Positions 1 to 11,645 of a stretch of 64,000 bases of DNA are shown here, in pieces. The notes beneath the pieces were generated by a model, which did no database searches, had not been told where the DNA came from, and worked only from the letters and a program-made list of their open reading frames with translations. A program made the translations under genes and the position numbers. Numbering within the stretch: the stretch's first letter is position 1; each line of letters opens with the position of its first letter. This stretch comes from Proteromonas lacertae. Taxonomy: Eukaryota > Sar > Bigyra > Opalinata > Proteromonadidae. The stretch is from assembly GCA_002245135.1 (NCBI GenBank), contig NGBS01000605.1, positions 61,448 to 125,447 on the forward strand, in the 5' to 3' direction.

Positions 1-385
1 AAATCATGATACAAAATATGAAATAATTAATGAAATAGATAAAATGTATATAGCTTTCAATTCATATAGAATGAAAGGAGCTGATGTAAGTTCAGCCTGT
101 AATTCTAGACGTAATTCTTTAAATAGCAATTCATCTACACATAAACTATCAGTTACAACAAAATCTTCTCATTGTAATTACAAAGGATCTATTTTAAGAG
201 ATTGTTCTCTAAAATTCAGTACTACAAGAATAAATGGTGGCGGTGGAGGAGTTTCACCTGCTCAAAATGTATTATCTTTACCTCCAACACCTAATACAAG
301 GCAGTTTGGAAAGAAAAGAATGATAGGTGGATCAATTCTAGTGAATGATTCAAATGATTTTGTAGAAAGTAAGAAGAGCTGTTAA
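1..385 (+). CDS. 3' end of an unidentified gene (partial)
   Basis: The reading frame is open from the first bases of the window to a TAA at 383-385, so the Met at 44 is probably internal and the gene begins upstream. About 127 residues are visible. They are rich in Ser, Asn and Lys, include a short poly-Gly stretch (about 238-250), and end in a Cys. No domain is recognisable; it looks like a disordered C-terminal tail. The next gene ends convergently on the other strand at 505, about 120 bp away. Confidence in coding is moderate and no function can be assigned. Confidence 0.5.
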   Translation, partial: NHDTKYEIINEIDKMYIAFNSYRMKGADVSSACNSRRNSLNSNSSTHKLSVTTKSSHCNYKGSILRDCSLKFSTTRINGGGGGVSPAQNVLSLPPTPNTRQFGKKRMIGGSILVNDSNDFVESKKSC

Positions 386-504
386 ATTAAGTAAATATGT
401 GTATATAGTTTAGTATTTGAAGTGAATATAAATCATTTATTTTATTTAATATCAATAGTTAGTGTGATTTTTTTGATTATTTTCTAAACAAAAAAATAAA
501 ATTA

Positions 505-3500
505 TTAATTCTTCTTTATAATTAAATTTGGATTATCTTTCTTCAAGCATTTAAACCAATCAAGATTAACATCATAATTATTGTCATCTAAATACAATTT
601 ATTCAAATATTTTAACACTGAAAGATGATTGGACAGAGAAATAACACCTTTATTGGAAATATTATTTGATGAAAAATCTAATGTCTTCAAATTTGGTGTA
701 TATTTCAACTGTTCTGATAAAAACTCTATTCCGTTACTTATCATATTCCCAGACATATTCAATATCTTCAAATTGTACAAACTTGACATAAATTTTGAAA
801 ATTCAATCACTCCATAATCGCCAATATTGTCGTTATAACAATATAAATTCTCTAAGTTGCCTATATATTGACAATTGTGACTAAATTCAGCAAATCCATT
901 GTTATCAATTGGATTTTGCTGAATAAAAAGTGTATTCAAATGAGGTAAAAACTTGAAAGATTCTGAAAAGTATTTCATTCCTACACTAGTCATATTAATA
1001 TCTATACAATAATAAATTCAATAATAATAATCAAAATATACCATCGATATATATTTTTATAAGATTTCTAACTGCTGATAACTCTTTACTTAAAGATATA
1101 ATTCCTTCATCATCGATCTTATTACTTGACAATAGCAATGATGTTAATAACGACAAATGAGATATATTTTTTGCCATTTCTGTTATACCTTTACTACTAA
1201 TATTGTTATATGAAAGATTTAATTCATTCAAATAGTTTAATCTACTGAAATTCTGACTGAAAGCAATTAATGAAGCATCATCACATTCAGCATCTATACA
1301 ATATTATATATGATGATGATGATAATTAAAATACTGTTCAAATCTATAGTGTGTAGAAGAGAAAGCAAACCTATATTTTCATAGAATTTTTTGGTATTGT
1401 TTGAAAAATTATTATTACCTATTCTTAGTATTGCTATGTGACTTAAATGGCTAAAATAACTTGATAATTCATCCATCTTCTCACCATCATCTAATCTACA
1501 ATTTGATATGTTTAAATCTTTCAATCTTGTTATATAAACTAAATTTATAATAATATCATGCACATATTCATTTGATTTTATATTCAATGTACTATGCGAC
1601 AAATCAAATGTATTTAAATTCTTTAAATCAGAAAAATGATTTGATATTTTACTTAATCCATAACATGTAATTTTGTTATTTTTGATTGATAATTCTTCTA
1701 AATTTGATATATATTTGAAACTATTTAATAACATTATAATGCCATTATCTTTTAATGAATTGGACGCAAGATTAAGATATTGAAGATGAGGAATATAATG
1801 CAATGTATAGCTAAATTCAATTAATGTTGATAAATTATTCATCTTAACATTCTCTAAATTCAATTTCTGAAGATTACATAGATTATGAAAATTTGTAAAA
1901 CAATACAACATATTCATATCATTTCCAACAAATCCAATTGTTTTTAGATACTTACAATTACGAAATATGTTGTTGCTCATTGACATAATAAAACCAACAT
2001 AAGATGTGTCTATTTTATTACCATTTACATTTAGATGAATGATATTCTTATGATTTGATAATGTTTTTATATCATTCAAAAATGTAAATGGATCAGATGC
2101 CTTTTTACTACTTTCCCACTGAATAATTTGCAACCGATTTATTTCACTTAAGCCTATTGAATTAATAGAATTCTTTGATAAATTAAAATGATTTAGTTTC
2201 TTTAGTTTATATACTAAACCCATTAAATCATATCTACAATCTTTAGATATTTGATTATTCTCCAGATTTAATGATTCTAAGTTAGTTAAATTTATTGCGC
2301 TTTTGCAAAACACTTTAATTCCTATCTTACCAATACGATTATTAGAAATATTTAGGTGTTTTAAATTCGATATATTACTAATGCTATTACATAATGCACT
2401 TATTGAATCACCGCCATTTAACATAGTTTCTGCAATATTCAATCTTTCTAAGTGTGTTATAAATTTCAAATTTCTAGAAAAAACGATCATTCCTTTCAAT
2501 GAAAATGAATTACTTCTTAATAACAACACTTTAAGATTTGTTATGAATGAAAATGAATTTGATAATGATATTAAACCTTCATCATTATAATAATCAACTA
2601 TTTATTATTTAAATATAACAATAAAAAATATACAGTTTAGGTTAAGATATTGTATTTCTGGTGTATATTTAAAGTTATCAGCTATATACTTTATTCCTTT
2701 ATTTCCTATTTCGGTACCAGCTAATTTCAGTTTTTCTAATTTAGTAATATACTTCATATTTTCACCAAATAATCTGTAACTTTCTTCATTCAATGGATTA
2801 GCACTGAAATTGAAACATTTTAGATTTGTAATACAACTAAAATTAGATACTAAACACCTAAAACTATTTTCATTAAAGAAGTTCCATTCTAATGTAAGCG
2901 TTTCTAAAAGAGGTAAATGTAATAAACTATTGGATAATGATTGTAATGACATATTATCAATATAACAATTCTTTAATTTCAAATATACTAGATTTGTACA
3001 GTGTGTAAATGATTGATATAATATCTCATAATTATTTCCTATTAGTGAATCTGAGAGATTCAAATATTTCAATGTTTTTATTTGTTTTATTATATCTGCA
3101 AGTAGAGTGATGTGTGTTGATGTTATATCTGTATCTATAGATTATTATAATGATTATATGCATTATATACTTGATAAATCTAAATATTCCAAATTAGTAA
3201 GACAGCTAACAACTTTGTTAAATTCTGTTAAGGAGATAATACTGACAAAATTGGATCTTATATGTAAACTCCTGAGATTTGTATTGAATGAAAGATTTTT
3301 AAAAATTAATGAAGCAGAATAATCATCAATTGAATTATCTAAATATATAATATGAATTAATAATATTAATGTATTAAATACTGTTTAAATTCAATTTATG
3401 TAAATTATGTAAAAAACGAATATTTTTACTGAAACAATTGATAGATTCATATGACAATTGATTTCCATAATTATAATTAATCTCTTTGTCAATATCTCTC

Positions 3501-4599
3501 TCTATTTCATCTATCAATTACAATATAATAAACTATATATATATATATATATACATTCAAAACTCAATATTTGAAGTGTTGAGATATATGAAAAAACATT
3601 ACTTATATACTTCAATGTGTGATTATTAATACAATTCAATAACTGCAATTCTATAAGCGAATTATAATATTTTAATTCACTGGATAAATGTGTAATAGAT
3701 GGTACAAAATGGCATGTATTACTATTACAATTGTGAGGAGGATAAGTTGGACAATGAGAAATACATATTTTAGGTAATTCTGAGTTTATAATTATTGACT
3801 TATTGTTTGAGTAAATTGGTACTTTGATATATTTGTTTATTATTTCACATATTTCACTAACAGATGGTCTTAGCTGTGGGTGTGGTTGGAAGATTTTTTT
3901 CAATAATTCATTGATTTCTCCATTATATAATAATTTCAAATTGTTATATTCATAATTACATCTCAATATACTTCTATAAAGAGACTTTACATCTTTTTTA
4001 TTGAATGGTTCAATTCCTGTTAAAATTTCAAAAATTACACAACCTAAACCCCACACATCTGATTCTATAGATTTTTCATTCAGACAATTGCTCTTTAATA
4101 TCTCTGGAGATAAATTCTGAATAGAATGGTAATAATAAGATTGTAAATCAATTTCTTTTGGTAGTAACAAATATTGAAAGGGATCTACTAAATATACATT
4201 AAAAGTATTAATATCTATCATTATATTGTTTATAGAGATATTACCATGAACAGCTTGATTAGAGTGTAAATACTCTACTGAACTACATATATCAAATGAT
4301 AATTTAATTGGGTCAATATAATTACATAATTGATATAGTTTTAATGGCGTTAAACAATTTCTACTGATTATTAAGTTTGAATTATTCACTACACTCACTG
4401 AGAATAATAGATTAGGATGATATAGTAATTTATAACTCATGTATTTTGATAATAATATTTTATCAATCAATAAAATATTGTACATCTTGATTAGCTGATT
4501 TGATTTATTAACCCCACTTTTAAGCAGATATACAGTTTTATTTATTGATTTGCTAATTATTAAACAACTTTTTGTATCTAAATTAATCACTTCTGTCAT
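505..4599 (-). CDS. Pseudokinase fused to a long LRR array (7 exons)
   Basis: Spliced exons are 3555-4599, 3382-3510, 3171-3338, 2634-3134, 1335-2597, 1042-1293 and 505-1001, giving 1,284 residues with every GT-AG junction in phase. Residues 1 to about 270 form a protein-kinase fold with a typical DVWGLGCVIFEILTG helix. The catalytic HRD loop, however, reads HGNISINN (Asp to Asn, Lys to Ser) and DFG reads DPF, so phosphotransfer is unlikely. From about residue 330 to the end there are many leucine-rich repeats of the LxxLxLxxN type with ribonuclease-inhibitor-like spacing (NKGV, DEGI, NKGI). It is probably a signalling scaffold whose LRRs bind partners. All six introns interrupt the same LRR position (see findings). 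The start is the first Met of the kinase exon; an extra upstream exon is possible. Confidence 0.85.
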
Positions 4600-4898
4600 T
4601 ATATATTGAAAGACTTTAGAATACGTTATTTCTTTCCTTTTAAAAATTGTTGTTTAATACAATAAATTCAAATAAAGTATATATGTAGACAAATACTTTA
4701 AATATAACTCAAAATCAGCAAAATTAAATATGCGGTTTGAACAGATCACAAACAATATCCGTTTCAATAATTGTTTATTCGATTTTTGCATAAACTAAAT
4801 CGCTGGGTATTGCAATAGTATGTTTATATGATTATATTTGATCAAATTTATTTTAGTATTCATTTTTAAAATAAAAAAAAACACGTATTCATATTAAA

Positions 4899-6619
4899 TT
4901 AATTCACTATATGTAATATAATTTCTTTTTTAATATCTTCTATATCTTTTATATGCATTCTAATAATATATTTCATTTCTATATCAGAAGTCTCATCCAT
5001 CAACTTAACAGCATTTGGCAATCCTCTCAAGCTTTGCTTTACATATTCTTTAATTCCAAGAGGTTTACAAGTACATTCTTCAACACTATTACATCCAAAA
5101 CAGCTAGGAAACTGACTATCAATAAATACAAACTGTTTTCCTTCTTTTTGTATTTTTCTTTTCATAATTATTTCACTATAACCAATTGAAGGTAAATGGC
5201 ATAAACCATGAGAGTTATGTGGAATTTTTAATTTAGATATTGATTCATTGGATGTTCCATATTTTACTCCTAATTTTACTACTTTTACTTTTCCGTTAAT
5301 ATTGTAGTGTTTTGATTTCATATCTACATCTAAGTAAATATCATTAATTGATTGAATTAATTCTCTCTTTTCATTTTCTGATTTATCCTTCAGTGATTTT
5401 ACTATTGAAACAACCATTTCATCAATAAATAAATCTCTTAAAGTTGGATTTTCCTATTCAATATAATAACAAAATAGTATTATACTCTACTCTTATATCT
5501 AATACTTTCATCTACATCAATCTGTTGAAATGTAGTTGTATCTGTTATATTTATTTGTTGACTTTCATTTGAATGTAAAATTGAATTTGATTTATTTAAA
5601 ACACCATATACAATATCATTTGAATCTGGCTGATTGTTATTTTCAGTATTATAATTGTGAATTATTGAATGTGTATTAGCTGTTGTATTTCTTGGTAATA
5701 AATTTTTGTTTGGATTAATAGATGATTCTGTGAATGAGTTTGGATTTGTATTTAATGAATTATTCATTGTACTACTAAACAGTCTATTTGCATCAACACT
5801 ATGTGTATCAACTTGATTCAAAAATGATGAATTATTGTTATTGTTGTTACTTTTCATTGAGTGATTTTGGAAGGTTGAATTATGCTGAATAGAACAATTT
5901 GGACATATAGTACTATATATATATATAGAAAATACTTTGAAATATGTGAAACTGAATGAATAGAATCACTACTATTCTGTATATCTGTCAAAATACTTTG
6001 AGTGTCATTCAACGCCTGTTTTATTTTAGATTCAGGTGGTAGTTTTATTGATAAGTTACTTCCTTCATGTATTTCATCAATATAACTCTTCAGATTCTTC
6101 AACTTAGTAGGTGGTTTCTTTGATGTATTTAATTGTTGTGATGATTTTTCAAATATTCTACTCATTGCGTCTTTTGTCCATTTTAAACCAGAATCAGAAC
6201 CGTTATATGATTGTGTTAATCTAGAATCATCCATTGACATAACTATTGGTGCTGCTAATATATCTGAATAGAATGGTTGATCCAAAAATCTATCTCTTAA
6301 TGTAAGTTGAAAATTCACCTACGATTCAATCTATAATATCTATTCATTATACATCGTTTTTATTAGAGTATCTATCCATAGCTATATCGTTATAATTACC
6401 TCTATATTCACATCCATCCATCTCATACATTTTATTTAACACTGATGGTCTTACCTATACTTTATATAATTCAAATAATACAATATCTTTTTTAGAAGAC
6501 AGAAGTGATATTCTGGATTTGTGATTCCTATTGTGAACATCGTTATACTTATTCTTCTCGACATATCTAGAGATCTTTTTGGGTCTATGAGGTGTTCTTT
6601 CTCTTACATCATCCTCCAT
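4899..6619 (-). CDS. Unrecognised 534-residue protein, Asn-rich middle, Cys clusters
   Basis: Five exons read 6482-6619, 6353-6454, 5936-6318, 5486-5912 and 4899-5453, with introns of 27, 34, 23 and 32 nt, all GT-AG and in phase. The start Met (MEDDVRERTPHRPKK) lies in a basic N-terminal stretch. The middle has an Asn run and a CPNC pair (about 5890-5905). The C-terminal 185 residues look folded and contain a compact Cys cluster, CFGCNSVEECTCKP, followed by helical sequence. The Cys pairs could bind zinc, but I recognise no family. The 5' end lies about 150 bp from the stop of the MEKK-like kinase upstream. Exon structure is well supported; function is unknown. Confidence 0.7.
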
Positions 6620-6774
6620 TCGCAAAAATAGAAATGTTAACGGCTAGTTTGAGATATATTTTTTCATTTTACTCATCCAACAATACAATTTCAACAATAA
6701 AAACATAAATTAACGTAATAAATAAAACTGTACAAGTTATTTGGAAAAACTGATGAAGATTATAATGTGATTGT

Positions 6775-8386
6775 TCAATATGAACTATCTCTATTACTAC
6801 CATTAGGCAGAGTAGGAATGTTATTATCACAATAAATAGGATTTATCGAAGATAGAGTTGTAGGGTCAGCTAATTTAGATTCATTAATTGTATCATGAAA
6901 GGTTCTATCACTATAATTATCATTCAACTTCTGTTCCTGTACTGGAGTATCAGGGGAACAAGACTCATAAGACCTTCTCTGTCTAAATCTACTTGATGGA
7001 ATAATATCTGTTGGTTTAGGGAATGGAGGAGGTGACGGTTTTGTTATAGCACTACCACTGATTGTATTAGCACCACCTCCATACACTGAAGCAGGTACAG
7101 GAGTCGAGACTTGACAATCATTTGCAGATTCTGTTCTATACCTCTGTTTCTTTACATATATACCAGGAGACTGTACTGTATTATTAGTATAAATACTATT
7201 ATTACTATTAGGACGAGTATTTCTCACACTATGTTGATATGGCGGAGGATTTCCACTAATTACTCCATTATTCACAGCAGGAGTATTGCTTCTAGTAGAA
7301 TCATAATCATTCTCAGGTCGCATCTTATATTTATTCATAAAAGGATGGTGGAACAACTCCCTAGCCGATGATCTCTCTTCTGGCCTTCTTTGGAAACATG
7401 TATTCAGAAATGATACTAACTCTATACTAATATCTTGAGGTATCATTGGTGGCTGTTTTCCATTAGCAATATGATATAATAATGTCGCAATTGTTCCACA
7501 TTGTAATTCCTTCCAAGGAGGATATCCTGTGATCATTTCATATACTGTACAACCCAAACTCCATATATCACTAGCAAATGAATACTTACGATCTACAATT
7601 ACTTCTGGTGCGATATAGTATGGTGTTCCTTTCAAGCTTTCTTCAAACGTCTCAACGTTGACATCTCGCAGTTGTTTTGATGCACCAAAATCTGCTAGTT
7701 TGATTGTACCTTTATCACTTACTAAGACATTAGCTGGTTTAATATCACGATGAAGTACATTATTTTCATGTAAATATAGTAAACCACTTAATATTTGACT
7801 AGTATATGCGTGTATAATTTGTTCGGTGAATTTGCCGAATTTTGAGATTAATGATTTTATTGAACCTCCAGGAACCCATTCTGTTAGAATATATAAGTAA
7901 TTATTAATCTGTGAGGTGCCTAAATATTGTGTAATATTTGGATGATCCAATTTCTTCATGATTTCTATCTCATCTCTCAGTGATTTGATTTCTTTCATTG
8001 AGGATTGATCAAATCGTATTTCTTTTACTGCCATTAATATTCCAGTATCTAAATCTAAGCCCATATATACAGTACCAAAGGAGCCATGACCTAGCACTTC
8101 ACCTTTACGCCAATGTATCTCACAAGGTGTTCCTGAATCAGATGACATGTGCGCCTGTGTAGTCATATCTCCTACTGGAACTTGTGATGGTAATAAAGGA
8201 TGTTGATCATTTTGTACTTTCATTGTGTTAAATTCGGGGTTAACTTTTCTAATAGTTTGTGCAACTCGGATTGTCGAAGGTGAAGGAGGTTCTTCTGGAG
8301 GTTTAAACTCTATATAATTTGATTAATAAAAAAATACGCTCAACTGTATTATCAGTTTTAATTTCTTTTGATGTTTGACATCCCAT
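6775..8386 (-). CDS. MEKK/STE11-like Ser/Thr protein kinase with N-acylation signal
   Basis: Two exons, 8338-8386 and 6775-8309 (28-nt intron), encode 527 residues. The spliced start gives MGCQTSKE, a good N-myristoylation signal (Gly2, Ser6) with an adjacent Cys for palmitoylation, so membrane attachment is expected. The kinase domain spans about residues 83-345: Gly-rich loop GHGSFGTV, ATP-binding MAVKEI, catalytic HRDIKPANV, metal-binding LADFGAS, activation segment with KGTPYYIAPEV, and SDIWSLGCTVYEM. The set of motifs matches MAP3K enzymes of the MEKK/NPK (STE11) group, which phosphorylate MAP2Ks. The C-terminal 180 residues are Ser/Pro/Asn-rich and disordered. The start of the next gene on the other strand is 128 bp away, so the two share a promoter region. 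Confidence 0.9.
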
Positions 8387-8514
8387 AAAAACTAATTTAT
8401 ATACAGAGGAAACTGTTTAAAATAGTGTTTAGATCGAAAGGATTGATAAGAAACAGTCTTAGAAAAAAACTTGGCTTGAACAATATTCAAAATAAATTTG
8501 TTTTGATCGATTTT

Positions 8515-8873
8515 ATGGAAGCCAGTCCTGATGTATAACTCTGCTACTATTATTTCCTTTTTTAGGTTGAACTACTGGATCTTTTGAACAGGTTTTCTAA
8601 CTCAATAAATCAAGTATTTTTGATTTGTAATAGTGAATAGATTGATTCTACTGTTGTAGATTTAGATGCATTGGTTCTAAAAATTAATGATAAATTACAA
8701 CAATTAGAGAAGAATATGGTATAGTCTTTCGTAATTAGTCTAATAGGTAAGCTTATCTTATCCAATTCAATCATCAGTTTATGATTATGTTGTAAATCAT
8801 GTATATATAAATATATCATTTATAGCCAAATTCCTCATCAATCGTTGAAACTAATGCTCCCTCATTTTCATAA
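8515..8873 (+). CDS. Five-exon mini-gene, 78-residue coiled-coil protein
   Basis: Exons 8515-8532, 8566-8613, 8641-8718, 8747-8791 and 8826-8873 join at phase-0 GT-AG junctions (introns 33, 27, 28 and 34 nt) and read MEASPDVELLDLLNRFSN, then an amphipathic helix (DLDALVLKINDKLQQLEKNM) and a Ser-rich tail to TAA. No single exon exceeds 26 codons, so it is invisible without splicing. Size and heptad pattern resemble small coiled-coil subunits such as HSBP1 or WASHC3, but similarity is too weak to choose. Its promoter is shared with the divergent acylated kinase. The splice model has not been checked with transcripts. Confidence 0.55.
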
Positions 8874-9117
8874 TTAATTTAATTGTCTGTATAATGATGT
8901 TTTTTGATGTTTTTTGAAGAATTGAATGGTATGATCAGAATATGCAATTTGAATTTGTTTTGTTTTTGTGTGTTTTATCGCATTTAATATCAAAATACCA
9001 TCTGATTTGAATAAATAGACAAAACTGTAAAACCTCACTTAACAAATAGTGTTTTGATTTTTTCAGTTTTTAAAAATCCTACTCATTCGTTAATACTAAT
9101 AGATATTATAAATAATT

Positions 9118-11310
9118 ATGGGATGCACTACTTCAAAGGAATTAGAATTTACTTCGGCTTTAGATCGAAGAGAATCAGAAGATCAAGTGGATGAAGCAGC
9201 TCAAGCTATGTTTTGTGATTTTCATATGTCATCAAGAGTGGATGTATCGTATTTATTTTTATTAGTTAGGTAACTGTTTACTGTAGTCATCTTCCTCAAC
9301 TGGACGCTTTATCTAAATCTGATCCAATGGTTATTGTTTATCAAAAATCTAAAGAAGGTAGATGGTATGAATTAGGAAGAAGTGAAGTGTTAGTTGATGA
9401 AGATAAGTATATATTAATAATTATTATAAATAGTCCGCATTTTCAGAAACATTTCCCTATGACATTTATGTTTGAAGAAGAACAAATCATCAAATTCGAT
9501 GTTTATGATGTTGATCAATTTGATGTTGATCCTCTACTAATATCCTTTTTCTAATGTATAAATAATTGAATAATAGTGATATTCTTAATTATATTTAATT
9601 GAATTTAGCTAAACAAGACTTTATTGGTTCAGTAGAAACACCTTTAGCAACAATAGCAGCAAGTCAATCAAAAATGAAAACTTTTCGACTTATTAATAAT
9701 TCAGATAGAAAGAGACAATGGGGTACAATAACAATACAAGTAGAAGAATTATCCAATCAGAATGCAGATGTTATGTTAGAATTTGCAGTTCAAAGTATAA
9801 TATTATATAATTATCTAATATTTTCTTTATTTTTTAGATTTTAATAAAAGTGGTTCTTATTTCTTACGAGTCTCTAGATTACGTGAAGCTGGTCAAAATG
9901 ATGTTTGTTATCGAACAGAACTTACAAAATCAAACAATAGAGTATTACACTGGAAATGTGTTAAATTGAACATTCAACCACTTTGTAATGGAGATATTTA
10001 TCGTCCATTAATTATTGAACTATTTCAATTTGGATCAAATGGTACACATTCATTGGTTGGTTCTATTACAACATCATTGGAGAAGATACAGAGTGTACAA
10101 TCAGTTCAATTAAAAGCACCAAATTTGTATTTATTTTAATCTTTTTTTTAATTCTATTTATAGAGTTGAATTACCGTATTCATTACAATTCATTTGTTGT
10201 CAAGTAAAGCCGAAGTTCACATTCTTGGACTACATTCGTGGTGGATGTGAATTAAACTTCATGGTAGCAATCGATTTCACAGGTAGTAATGGAAATCCAG
10301 CACAACCAGGTACTTTACATTATGTAGATCCAACGGGAAATCCAAATCAATATGAAAAAGCAATTACAGCTGTTGGTAATATCTTAGAATATTATGATTC
10401 AGATAGAATGTTTCCTACATTTGGTTTTGGTGGAATTTATAATAATAATGTCTCCCATTGTTTCCCTTTAAATTTCAATGAACAAAATCCTGAAGTGAGA
10501 GGAGTTGATGGTATTTTAACTTCCTATAAAACAGCGATAAGAAGATGTGGTTTATCTGGTCCAACGATATTTACGCCTGTTATTAGCACTGCTATTAGTT
10601 ATGCATCACAATATCAAGCTTCTGGAGAGCAGAAATATTTAATTTTATTGATTATTACAGATGGTTGTATAAATGATATGGATGATACAATTGCAGCAAT
10701 TGTTACAATATCATTTTTTTTATTTTATTATTTTTATTTTCTTTAATGCATATGTAAGCTACTGATTATCCAATATCTATATTGATTGTTGGAGTAGGAA
10801 ATGCTGATTTTACTAATATGAATGTATTTATTAATCATATTATATATATATATATATATCATTAAATAGATATTAGATGGTGATGAAATAAGATTACAAT
10901 CAAATGGTCGTGTAGCTTCTCGTGATATTGTACAATTCGTTCCAATGAATCAATTCGTCAATCAAGCACAATATGTATTAACAAGTGAATTACTAGCAGA
11001 AATACCAAAACAATTATTAGACTATATGGAATCAAGAAATATAACACCCAAAAGATATTCTACTTCCCCTCATAGATCTGGTACTATGTCTAGTGTTAGT
11101 AGTTACTCAATTACTGATCAAATGAAGGATAGAAGCAATAGTACAGTTGGAGTTCCATTAGCTAGTCATTATGCTCAACCACCACAACCTATTAATATAC
11201 CTTCTCCACCATATACTGGTGATGATAATAGTAATGTTAATCAACAATATCCACCTGGACCACTTCCACCTGCTACTAGTATATATAATTTTGATTTTTA
11301 TGAGCAATAG
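9118..11310 (+). CDS. Copine (C2A-C2B-vWA), N-acylated
   Basis: Eight exons: 9118-9243, 9270-9406, 9434-9539, 9608-9794, 9838-10126, 10164-10707, 10758-10823 and 10870-11310; 631 residues. Copines are calcium-dependent phospholipid-binding proteins that move to membranes and recruit partners through a vWA-like domain. C2A covers about residues 43-175 (LDALSKSDPMVIV, FDVYDVDQFDVD), C2B about 185-290, and the copine/v-WA domain about 300-520, with YIRGGCELNFMVAIDFTGSN (MIDAS DFTGS) and ITDGCINDMDDT. The last 110 residues are Pro/Ser-rich. The N-terminus MGCTTSKE is a myristoylation plus palmitoylation signal not typical of animal copines. Introns 3 and 6 cannot be spliced as GT-AG without breaking the conserved frame; they start ATATCC and ATATCA (see separate entries). 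Confidence 0.9.
9540..9607 (+). other. Candidate U12-type intron in the copine gene
   Basis: No GT-AG pair joins the flanking copine exons in frame. The 5' boundary reads ATATCCTTTTTC, an exact match to the minor-spliceosome donor ATATCCTTT. ATTCTTAAT (about 9580) resembles the U12 branch site TTCCTTAAC. Keeping the codon frame makes the intron end in TTTA just before GCT (AT...TA), or else the cut is shifted by one base to TA...AG. Confidence 0.5.
10708..10757 (+). other. Second candidate U12-type intron in the copine gene
   Basis: This interrupts the conserved vWA stretch between DDTIAAIVT and ATDYPISILIVGVG. The donor reads ATATCATTTTTT (8 of 9 against ATATCCTTT). TTCTTTAAT lies about 12 nt from the 3' end, as expected of a U12 branch site. 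The frame again needs the final G of AG to stay in the exon (AT...AA, or TA...AG). Confidence 0.5.
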
Positions 11311-11645
11311 ATTTTTATCCAGTTTAAATGGTAAATATAGGATTGTATAGAAATGATTCATGTTGTGTATAATACTTAAAACTAGCAAGTGTAGTTAATA
11401 CTTTTTCTTTTTTAATTATGATGAAAATATACTAAATGTTGTTTCTTTTCTTTAATTTTGTTTAAAATATCATAAATATCACCTTCATACAGGTAATAAA
11501 AAAAATGTCGCTTAATGATTTTTGTTAAAACATCTTGTGTACATATTCTACTTGATGACATACATGTATAGAAGAGTAATGTTTGAGATTAAAGGCTTAA
11601 TGGTTTCATTTTTGTGTCTAACATTTCGTAACGAATTTTTTTTTA
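11311..11645 (+). other. Intergenic region between copine and CNG channel
   Basis: 335 bp of AT-rich sequence with poly-T runs. It should hold the copine 3' end and the channel promoter. No ORF, tRNA or repeat was seen. Short reading frames around 11506 and 11579 could be leader exons of the channel, but I found no canonical splice that keeps them in frame. Confidence 0.4.

Noticed and set aside
3107-3322. 71-codon plus-strand frame over the LRR gene
   Set aside because: It is antisense to LRR exons that join in phase on the minus strand. Similar plus/minus shadows over the adhesin, channel and DENN genes were dropped for the same reason.
3532-3554. Long AT dinucleotide runs (also 10839-10860 and 22631-22660)
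   Set aside because: They lie inside introns and are ordinary low complexity for this genome.
8610-8819. 69-codon minus-strand frame
   Set aside because: It runs antisense through several in-phase exons of the mini-gene at 8515-8873 and has no domain.
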